Shown: positions 57,067-64,000 of the stretch, one piece after another | Numbering within the stretch: the stretch's first letter is position 1 | How the letters are laid out: every line of letters starts with the position of its first letter | Assembly (NCBI RefSeq): GCF_003096715.1 | Contig: NZ_QEOL01000003.1 | Span: 310,001-374,000, forward strand | Length of the DNA: 64,000 bases | Direction of reading: 5' to 3' | Source: Paraburkholderia silvatlantica | Lineage (GTDB): Bacteria; Pseudomonadota; Gammaproteobacteria; Burkholderiales; Burkholderiaceae | Translations under genes and position numbers: made by a program | The notes under the pieces: model-generated | What the model saw: the letters and a program-made list of their open reading frames with translations, nothing else | What the model was told of the DNA's origin: nothing | The model's database searches: none

Positions 57067-60045
57067 TCACGGCCGCAGCAGGTTGCACATCTGCGAATAT
57101 CCTAACTCGCGATGCGATTCCCACTGGACGTCATCGAAAAACTGGTTGGCGGTAGTCTCGTTGGGAAACGAGGGGTTCTGCTTCCGATACTCGCGCACGT
57201 CGGCCGGGGCGGCGGAGGTGACGCGAGGCTTGATGACCAGTATCTGCCCATTAGTCCCGTTGGCAAACGTAACCGCGAACTGGAGCGCGAGGAACTTTCG
57301 CTTCCTCCTGAATTCTCCGATCGACAAGGCGATGTGAGCCGGATTCAGGCGGAACCAGGAAGGGAGCGGGAGCCGTGTGCGCGGCTCGCGTATTTCGGCG
57401 CCGAAATCGACGCGCGCGCGACGAATCAAGTTTGCAATATCGCCGAACTGATATTCCGGATCACAGCCATTGTCGATCAGCACGATGAATTTCAGCTTGC
57501 GCCGCAGTAATTCGTAGGCACCCGTGTTTTCGAAATGACCGCCATCGGTGAGATACCAGCGGCGCCCACGCGGCCCGTCGAATTCACCCGTCAATTCGTC
57601 CATGAGGCAGAACTGCGTGCCGAAGAGTTTCTCGGAGAGAAAACGGTGAGGGAGGTTCGCGTCGGGTATCGGCACACGCTTGCGCTCGAAGTTCACCGCA
57701 CCCAACTGGAATGGCTTCGAAAACGTATCCCACCAATAGCCGAGACGGATATTCGCCACGCCAAGCAGCAGTGAGTAACCAACGTGCGTATTCTGGCCGA
57801 GCCCGGTGCTCACAGCGGCACCGGAAATGGCGACCCAGTCGCCCAGCGTCATCGATTCGAGCCAGATGTCACGCGTGCGCGATTCCCCACGGACGTAACA
57901 CGCCGGCGTCGAAATATCGTTCGCGCTTTCCCATTCGCACTCGAGCACGCCGAGCCTGGCGCCCACGGTCATGCCGCCAGGCCCGATGCTAAAGGCGAGC
58001 CCACGGGCGCCACGCTGTACCAGCGACGAGTCCCAGTCGATCGTCTTGTTGATCGTCGCGTTGATGAGATGAACCGGCGCATGACTACGGGAGTGGAAAT
58101 ATTCCCCCATCGTGATGCTGTCGCCAGCCACGAGATTGGTCACGTCACGCATGGCGGGCATGTTCAGCCGCGTGGCATTGGTCGCGCCCAGAAACGCGCG
58201 GGTCAAGCGCGTGCTGTAAAGCCGCTGATAGGTCGAGAGATTCAGGAACTGGATGCACAGGCCATCCACCATCGCCAGTGCGAGAAAGGCAACGCACAGG
58301 ATTGCCATGCGCGATGCGTAGTCCTGGTCGTTGCCGTAATGCCGCCATATGACCATCGAGATCGAGAGGGCCACGGTGGACCAGAACGCCAGCGTGGCGA
58401 GCGCCGCGAAGACCGCGGCGACCGATGCGAGAACGAGGCGCGGAATTTTGCTGAGACCGCCAACGATGTTATCGCCTTTCGCTAACAGGAAACGGGCGAC
58501 ACTCCATAGCACAGCGCCGATGCCGGCCAGCACGCCCAGTGGGCCGGAGTTCGGCGCGCTCAGGAAGTTCATGGATAGGTGGCGAGTGGCTTCGTACGTG
58601 AGTCCGCCGAGTGCGTCGACGAGCGCGAGTAGCAGCATCCAGAGCACAATCTGAATCGGTCCGGCGCCGACATGATGTCCACAGAGACGAAGCGGTGTTG
58701 TGAACGCGTTCGTGAGCGCATTGCGCAAGCGGTCGACGAAGGCGCGGCTATCCGAGCGCGGCGACGAGGAGGGAACCGAGCCGCGGTACCACGATTTGCC
58801 TGAGCCGCTGCCTCGCTTGCCGACATATAGCCACGCGATGACCAGAAACAGGGTGCCGAGCACACCCGTGCTGATGACGAAGAGTGCGGCGAGAAGCTTG
58901 GCGGACGGATGCGTCAGCTGGCCGAGCAGCAGTGCCGTTACTGGCTTTGACGATCCGTGATTGAATACGACGATTGTGCTGACGGCCAGTGAAGTGACTA
59001 TGAATAGCGATATGAAAGGCAGCCACTTTCCTACGAAGCCCGTTTTCTGTGCGAGGTTCTGGGTCAGCCAGTAGGCGCGGCTGAGCGGAGAAAAAACAAA
59101 TGCAGCGATGAGGACGGCGATGGCTCCGGGCAACAGCGAGCGGGCCCACCAGATGTCGGGTACGGCCGATTGCAGTGGAGCCCACCAGGGGTCGCCCACG
59201 ATCAGAGGGGAACACCAGACGTCCGGCACGGACGAGAGCAACGGAGACCAGCACACTTCAGGCGAGACCAGGTGCAGCTGCTTGAGATCCGCTACGGCCA
59301 TCGATGGATGCGTCAACCACGACGCAGGGTGCGGCGAAAGTACGTAGAACCACCAGACGTCCGATGCCGGCGAGGGCGGGCCGAGGAGCTGCGCGGCCAA
59401 ATCGTGCACGGCGAAGTCCAGCAGGCCAAACGCAAGAAGAATCGTCAGAAGCGACACGCCGATCACATACTGTACGGCGAACCAGTTTCTCATCGAGAAC
59501 ACGAGGTATTGAAGGTAGTCCTTCAAGCCGTTCGGCACGAGATAGTTGCAGTTGTCGCGCAAATAGGCGATGGGCGTGACTGCGTCCGCTTCGTCGGGCG
59601 CCGCGTCCGGGCATAGCTTGCCCGACGCCCTCTGGGCCTGAGCGATGAAAGCTGATTGCTCAAGTCGCAAGTTCCCTGCGCGTAGTTCGTCAGGAACGAA
59701 AAGACTGCCATAGAATGCGCCGATGTAGCTGCCGCCCGAAACCGTGGAAAGATAGTCGAAGCGCTTCAGCGTCTTCGTGTCGGCCAGTGCCTGAAGGATG
59801 CCTAACGAAAATACGGCACTCCGTATGCCGCCGCCCGAGATGGCCAGGCCGCAGGCATCGGTGGCGCTGGGCAATTCGGGAAGATCGACCGCAATCCGAT
59901 GTCGCTCGACCTGCTCCAGTTCCCGACGCGAGAAGTCCGGAGGCAGTTGCCACGACGGCGCAGGTGGAGGCGTCGAAGCCGCGGCGGGCTTGCGCACGGG
60001 TCGCTGCAGGGTCCTGACAATGCACGAAAGGAGACCCGGCATCAT
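57067..60045 (-). CDS. Membrane-inserted patatin-like phospholipase
   Basis: 992 residues. Patatin catalytic landmarks are split: the oxyanion loop GGGIRS at 71-76 and nucleophile Ser103 (TVSGGS) near the N terminus, and the catalytic Asp834 in DGGHFENTG far downstream. Between them lie at least six hydrophobic helices (for example WFAVQYVIGVSLLTILLAFGLL and AVLIAAFVFSPLSRAYWL), so the lipase fold is interrupted by a membrane domain. This is a rarer form of patatin. The first ATG at 60045 follows AGGAGTGA. It is cotranscribed with the lipase after it. Confidence 0.82.
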   Translation of the reverse strand: MMPGLLSCIVRTLQRPVRKPAAASTPPPAPSWQLPPDFSRRELEQVERHRIAVDLPELPSATDACGLAISGGGIRSAVFSLGILQALADTKTLKRFDYLSTVSGGSYIGAFYGSLFVPDELRAGNLRLEQSAFIAQAQRASGKLCPDAAPDEADAVTPIAYLRDNCNYLVPNGLKDYLQYLVFSMRNWFAVQYVIGVSLLTILLAFGLLDFAVHDLAAQLLGPPSPASDVWWFYVLSPHPASWLTHPSMAVADLKQLHLVSPEVCWSPLLSSVPDVWCSPLIVGDPWWAPLQSAVPDIWWARSLLPGAIAVLIAAFVFSPLSRAYWLTQNLAQKTGFVGKWLPFISLFIVTSLAVSTIVVFNHGSSKPVTALLLGQLTHPSAKLLAALFVISTGVLGTLFLVIAWLYVGKRGSGSGKSWYRGSVPSSSPRSDSRAFVDRLRNALTNAFTTPLRLCGHHVGAGPIQIVLWMLLLALVDALGGLTYEATRHLSMNFLSAPNSGPLGVLAGIGAVLWSVARFLLAKGDNIVGGLSKIPRLVLASVAAVFAALATLAFWSTVALSISMVIWRHYGNDQDYASRMAILCVAFLALAMVDGLCIQFLNLSTYQRLYSTRLTRAFLGATNATRLNMPAMRDVTNLVAGDSITMGEYFHSRSHAPVHLINATINKTIDWDSSLVQRGARGLAFSIGPGGMTVGARLGVLECEWESANDISTPACYVRGESRTRDIWLESMTLGDWVAISGAAVSTGLGQNTHVGYSLLLGVANIRLGYWWDTFSKPFQLGAVNFERKRVPIPDANLPHRFLSEKLFGTQFCLMDELTGEFDGPRGRRWYLTDGGHFENTGAYELLRRKLKFIVLIDNGCDPEYQFGDIANLIRRARVDFGAEIREPRTRLPLPSWFRLNPAHIALSIGEFRRKRKFLALQFAVTFANGTNGQILVIKPRVTSAAPADVREYRKQNPSFPNETTANQFFDDVQWESHRELGYSQMCNLLRP

Positions 60046-60280
60046 TCACTCCTGTTCTCTGGACGATGAACGGCGCAGCACTTAGGTCAGAATGTCGGGG
60101 CAGCCGGCACAGTATGAGGAAATTAAAGTCCGGATGGTTGTCGGCGTATGTGATCTGGCGAACACAAGCGGCGCAAACACACTGGACATGATCGCAATCG
60201 TTCGTAACGCTCACGGCGTCCGTTTGCTTACAACGTGACGCTACGCGTACTCGCTGGGAGGTAGAGTACCGAGTCAATCG

Positions 60281-61057
60281 CTAATCCAAAGCGATGATTC
60301 TGTATCGCTTGTTGTTGATCGTTTTATAAATGATGGAAAACGGAAACGCTTTGAGCAAGACTTTTATCAGACACTCGTTGTTGCAATAAATCTCCTCCGG
60401 CCCAACGGTTTCGATGGTTTGCAGGAGCGAGTGGTGATCGCCCGTGAATTCAAGACGGCTGTCCACCCTCCATTCCTGTTTCAGGTTCAAAGGGTAGGCG
60501 GAGTCGTCAATGGCCAATGTCTTTTTGTAGCGTTGATCTTCCAGCAGTGCCGCTTCCGCCTTCACGAAATCGTCGAAGCACTGGCGACTGGTGACGTACC
60601 GCTCCCACGGCAATATTGCGTGCACCGAAGAGCAGTCTTTGTAGTGGTCCGCTTCCGTTCTACTATCGGCGTGGTGCACCAGCGTCAGCACTCTGATCAA
60701 AGACTCGTCTTTAACAAAAGAAAGCAAATACTCGTAGCAGTTGGCCAGCGTATATCCAACACCGGCAACATCGTCCACGAGAAGGATTGTCTTGCCTTGC
60801 TCGATGCAGGCATCGACGAGAGCAAACACTTTCTGGTTGTTGATTTCGGCCCTTGCTTCCCGACGATCGTAGTGTACAAAGTCGACCGGCAGGCCCAGCA
60901 TCTGCGAAAGCATCAGGGCAGGTATGGCGCCCCCGCGCAAGATGCCGAGTATCAAACCTGTGTTTTCCCGAACCAGTTGCTCTCTTTTAGACAGGCAAAA
61001 GGTTTCTATGTCGTCGTAGCCATAGAAGTAGACGGGAAGCCGGGAAAATTCTGTGTT
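60281..61057 (-). CDS. Phosphoribosyltransferase-like protein with a C-terminal extension
   Basis: 258 residues from the GTG at 61057 (GGAG 9 bases upstream); a TTG at 61087 is the alternative. Residues about 36-106 (GTG numbering) have the type I PRTase signs RGGAIPALMLSQMLG and the PRPP motif ILLVDDVAGVGYTL. The last 100 residues (from about YVTSRQCFDDFVKAEAALL) are not recognised. Base composition is clearly more AT-rich than the window, suggesting transfer. Substrate unknown; some relatives regulate rather than catalyse. Confidence 0.75.
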   Translation of the reverse strand, partial: NTEFSRLPVYFYGYDDIETFCLSKREQLVRENTGLILGILRGGAIPALMLSQMLGLPVDFVHYDRREARAEINNQKVFALVDACIEQGKTILLVDDVAGVGYTLANCYEYLLSFVKDESLIRVLTLVHHADSRTEADHYKDCSSVHAILPWERYVTSRQCFDDFVKAEAALLEDQRYKKTLAIDDSAYPLNLKQEWRVDSRLEFTGDHHSLLQTIETVGPEEIYCNNECLIKVLLKAFPFSIIYKTINNKRYRIIALD

Positions 61058-61178
61058 CACCTGGTTTTGCTCCGAATATCCGCCCAACCGTGGCGCGGTC
61101 GCTCCTGCCCGGCCATGAGCACGGGCGCGCTCAGTTTACCGGCCTACTGCTTCAGTGTCTCACGCCACGCCACAGGCG

Positions 61179-62297
61179 TTACTGCGTGTGCGTCCCGCTG
61201 ACCCGTTTGAGCGTTGGATCGAGCAACGCATCCTTGACGTCGAGCGAAGACACTTTCCCGAGATTCGCGTAGTTTTCTGTGAGCCACACCTGCGCCACCT
61301 CGCGTCCGCGGTCGAACAGCGTTTTGAGCAGCGACCAGGACGTGCTGCTCTTGGAGACGAAACCGAACTGCGCGAGAAAGTCGTCGTCGCGAATCAGGTG
61401 AAACCGGACGGTCTTGAAGCGGCTTTTGCTCGCGGCCTCTTCCCCAACCGAGTCGAGCACGCGGTTGACCGCCTCGATCGCGTTGATCTCGAGCACCACG
61501 GAAGCGTTGAAACCGATTTCGTTGAGCCGGTTCAGAATGCCACGCGCATTTCTCGGCGGCATGTCGTGGCGCACGAACGGATTCACGAGGATCAGGATCA
61601 GGTCCTGGGCATGGGCGATCAGCGGCGCCAAAGGCGGATTGCCCAGATAGCCGCCGTCCCAGTACGGTTCGCCGTGGACGTTCACGGTGCGGAATTCGCC
61701 TGGCAGGCATGCGGACGCGCGCAGCACATCGACAGAAATTTCGGGCTGCGTAAAGATGATGCGCTCGTCGGTTCGTACGTTGGTCGCGCATACGAATAGC
61801 CGCGGGCCGCCGCGTTTCGCATTGAGCGTGGAGAGATCAGATTCCGGGAGCGCGGAGCGGACCACCGGCCCGAGCGGATCGCGATAAAAGGGATTGTTGT
61901 AAGGCGAAGCGACGAGTCCCACGATCTCCGAAAATATGGCGCCAGGACTCCAGTCGATATTCCAGCCGCCGAACGGCCCAGGCTCGGAAAAGCCGAAGAG
62001 CGCATTGCCGGCCTGCTCCCCGGCGTGCGACACCGCTTCCCAGAAGGTGCGCAGCCGCTCGCGCGCTTTTGCTGCGCCGCCGCTGGCCAGGCCCGCCGCG
62101 CATAGCGCCGCGTTGATTCCGCCCGCGCTGGCCCCGCTGATCGCCTCGACACGGAACGGCGTGCCCTGCGATGTCGATTCCAGCAATCGATCGAGCACGC
62201 CCCACGTGAAAGCGCCGTGCGAGCCGCCGCCTTGCAGGGCAAGTGCGACTTTGGGGTCGGACTGTTGCACGCCGCCCGTGGATGCTTCTATCGCCAT
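61179..62297 (-). CDS. Patatin-like phospholipase, soluble
   Basis: 372 residues. Compact patatin: GGGSHGAFTWGVLDRLL (oxyanion loop), GASAGGINA (Ser nucleophile), and DGGYLGNPPL (catalytic Asp). No membrane helix or signal. The ATG at 62297 is chosen with GAGAGGGGAG upstream; an in-frame start at 62327 would add ten residues. It resembles RssA/YchK-type proteins. It is codirectional with the other lipid-hydrolase genes, 120 bases before the PRTase-like gene. Confidence 0.86.
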   Translation of the reverse strand: MAIEASTGGVQQSDPKVALALQGGGSHGAFTWGVLDRLLESTSQGTPFRVEAISGASAGGINAALCAAGLASGGAAKARERLRTFWEAVSHAGEQAGNALFGFSEPGPFGGWNIDWSPGAIFSEIVGLVASPYNNPFYRDPLGPVVRSALPESDLSTLNAKRGGPRLFVCATNVRTDERIIFTQPEISVDVLRASACLPGEFRTVNVHGEPYWDGGYLGNPPLAPLIAHAQDLILILVNPFVRHDMPPRNARGILNRLNEIGFNASVVLEINAIEAVNRVLDSVGEEAASKSRFKTVRFHLIRDDDFLAQFGFVSKSSTSWSLLKTLFDRGREVAQVWLTENYANLGKVSSLDVKDALLDPTLKRVSGTHTQ

Positions 62298-62596
62298 GGC
62301 TCCCCTCTCGTCGTCATCGCGCTGCACGCAATCGTACGCGCGCGAGGGAACGCGTGGGCGGCGAATGCCGCCTCAGGAACCGGTAAGGACGGGGCGCGGC
62401 CTTCAGCGCGTTCGCGCACAAGCGTGTGGCGAAATGGGGACGGCGCAGCGCTGTGGCCGGCAGACCGATGTATGCCAGCCTGATCTGGATCGCGTTCGCA
62501 CGGTGACCGCTGCCGACGCGTATGCGGTCTCCCGGGTTGACTCGCGTCCCCGACGTCAACAGACTCTGTTTACCATCGATCCACACGGGAGCGAAC

Positions 62597-64000
62597 TTGA
62601 CCAGCCGGGATCTTGTTGAAAGCGAGCCGAAGGGCGCGCATGTCGTCGCCGCGCAGGCGAGCCCGTGCGACGCGCTCGTTATCCGCGCGCAGCCCACCGT
62701 AATTGACCGTCCGTGTCGGCGCAAGCGCCTTGCGCTCGCTGCGACGATCCTGGGTTCGAGCATGGCGTTCATCGACGGCTCCGTCGTCAACGTCGCACTG
62801 CCGTCCATTCAGAGCGAACTCGGTGCGAGCGTCGCGGCGATGCAATGGGTCGTCAACGCATATTTGCTGTTTCTCGGCTCCCTCGTGCTGGTCGGCGGGT
62901 CGATGGGGGACAGGCTTGGCCGCCGCACGGTGTTCATCGCGGGCACTGCGCTGTTTACGCTGGCGTCGGCGGCTTGCGGCCTCGCGCCGAATGCAGCTGC
63001 GTTGATCGCCGCCCGCGCGGCTCAAGGCATCGGCGCGGCGCTGCTCGTCCCCAGCAGTCTCGCGATCATCGGCGCGGTGTTCCACGACGAAGCACGTGGG
63101 CGGGCGATCGGCACCTGGGCCGGCGTCGGCGCGATCACGTCGGCGGTGGGACCCGTGGCGGGCGGCTGGCTCGTCGATGCACTTTCCTGGCGTGCGATCT
63201 TCTTCCTGAACGTCCCGCTCGCCGTGCTGACGATCGCGCTCGCTGTTGCATCGGTACCCAACAGTCACAGGCCCGATGCGCCCGGACAGCTCGACTGGCC
63301 TGGCGCGATGGCCGCGGCAGCAGGACTTGCCAGTCTGACTTTCGGCCTGACCCAGGCTTCGGCGCGAGGCTTCGAGCATCCGTTCGTACTGGTCGCAATT
63401 GGCGCGGGCATGCTCGTGCTCGCTGCATTCGTGATGATCGAAGCGCGCAGCGCCAACCCCATGATGCCGCTCGATGTGTTCCGTTCACGCGACTTCACGG
63501 GTGCGAATCTCGTCACACTGCTGCTTTACTTCGGGCTCGGCGGCGCGTTCTTCTTCCTGCCGTTCACGCTGATCCGCGCGCATGGCTTCACCGCGGCCGA
63601 AGCGGGTGCCGCGCTGTTGCCGGTGCCCGTCATCATCGGTTTGCTGTCGCGCTTCACCGGTGGACTGACGAGCCACTTCGGCTCACGCGCGCTGTTGACC
63701 GTTGGCCCGGGCGTCGCCGGGCTCGGGTTCACGCTATTGGCGTTGCCGCTCGTGCGCGGAAGCTACTGGAGCGGATTCTTCCCCGCGCTCGCGGTGCTCG
63801 GGCTCGGCATGACGATCACCGTCGCGCCGCTCACCACGACTGTGATGGGCGCGGTGTCGAGCGAGCGCACCGGCGTCGCGTCCGGCATCAACAACGCCGT
63901 GGCGCGCGTGGCGAGCCTGCTGGCGGTGGCGGTGCTTGGCATCGTGTTCGTGTGGTCGCATCACGCGGCGCTAGCGGCGCGCCTCGACGCGTTGCACGTG
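62597..64000 (+). CDS. MFS transporter, DHA2 (EmrB/QacA) family, 3'-truncated by the window edge
   Basis: At least 468 residues without a stop codon before base 64000. The start is TTG at 62597 with GGGAG 6 bases upstream; an in-frame ATG at 62762 would remove the first helix. Features are TILGSSMAFIDGSVVNVALPSI in helix 1 (the DHA2 signature with Asp), GSMGDRLGRR in loop 2-3, a motif C region AVGPVAGGWLVDALSWRAIFFLNVPLAV, and a 14-helix-type length. It exports drugs or antibiotics. It is divergent from the soluble patatin gene. Confidence 0.85.
   Translation, partial: MTSRDLVESEPKGAHVVAAQASPCDALVIRAQPTVIDRPCRRKRLALAATILGSSMAFIDGSVVNVALPSIQSELGASVAAMQWVVNAYLLFLGSLVLVGGSMGDRLGRRTVFIAGTALFTLASAACGLAPNAAALIAARAAQGIGAALLVPSSLAIIGAVFHDEARGRAIGTWAGVGAITSAVGPVAGGWLVDALSWRAIFFLNVPLAVLTIALAVASVPNSHRPDAPGQLDWPGAMAAAAGLASLTFGLTQASARGFEHPFVLVAIGAGMLVLAAFVMIEARSANPMMPLDVFRSRDFTGANLVTLLLYFGLGGAFFFLPFTLIRAHGFTAAEAGAALLPVPVIIGLLSRFTGGLTSHFGSRALLTVGPGVAGLGFTLLALPLVRGSYWSGFFPALAVLGLGMTITVAPLTTTVMGAVSSERTGVASGINNAVARVASLLAVAVLGIVFVWSHHAALAARLDALHV

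Noticed and set aside
60281-61057. PRTase-like protein as a retron or known defence effector
   Set aside because: No reverse transcriptase, msr/msd region or other defence gene is present nearby.

Overview
The window is GC-rich, densely coded DNA of a Burkholderiaceae type (Paraburkholderia, Burkholderia or Caballeronia is the best guess). The clues are an OmpC-like porin of the Burkholderia kind, an H-NS-type protein with the C-terminal motif usual in Burkholderia, a class I PHA synthase, a 3-hydroxybutyrate locus and many MFS/aromatic-catabolism genes. No rRNA, tRNA, CRISPR array, insertion sequence or phage was seen. Both ends cut a gene: an MFS transporter at the left and a DHA2-type MFS transporter at the right.

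Layout. 1-6.9 kb: vanillate-type O-demethylation (vanA, vanB, GntR/FCD regulator vanR, a divergent MFS transporter and a porin, plus an MFS transporter at the left edge). 7.2-8.5 kb: a DHA1 MFS exporter. 8.7-13 kb: a two-gene operon coupling a lipoprotein sugar-type solute-binding protein to a membrane GGDEF-EAL protein. 13.1-17.2 kb: 3-hydroxybutyrate dehydrogenase and GntP permease, divergent from a sigma-54 activator; the gap holds a -24/-12 promoter and three 16-bp palindromes. 17.2-18.1 kb: a 3-hydroxyacyl-CoA dehydrogenase. 18.3-24.5 kb: ribose operon rbsKDACB and rbsR. 24.5-29.5 kb: a tannase/feruloyl-esterase remnant, a glycogen-debranching-type enzyme and a GH63-type glucosidase. 29.7-32.9 kb: TPR, beta-propeller lipoprotein and BON proteins. 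33-37.1 kb: Co/Ni efflux pair dmeRF divergent from arsR-arsI-arsC-acr3. 37.2-43.2 kb: small genes (an apparent SOS-controlled ORF, short phasin, DnaJ-domain, H-NS-like, DUF1275, hemerythrin) and a Gly-rich repeat protein. 43.6-47.7 kb: a secreted propeller protein, phaC and a broken phaJ-like gene. 47.9-56.2 kb: reductive pyrimidine degradation with a RutR-like regulator. 56.2-62.3 kb: a same-strand run of lipid hydrolases (class 3 lipase, membrane patatin, soluble patatin) with a phosphoribosyltransferase-like protein.

How genes work together. VanAB would demethylate vanillate taken up through the adjacent porin and MFS carriers, under VanR. The 3-hydroxybutyrate permease and dehydrogenase would feed acetoacetate to central metabolism; with phaC and a phasin, this gives the window a PHA/3-hydroxybutyrate theme. 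PreTA, dihydropyrimidinase and the ureidopropionase-type amidohydrolase make a complete uracil/thymine-to-beta-amino-acid route with an NCS1 permease. The least familiar parts are the binding-protein/GGDEF-EAL pair, the palindrome array of the 3-hydroxybutyrate locus, the domain inserted in the CDF transporter, and the lipid-hydrolase block.
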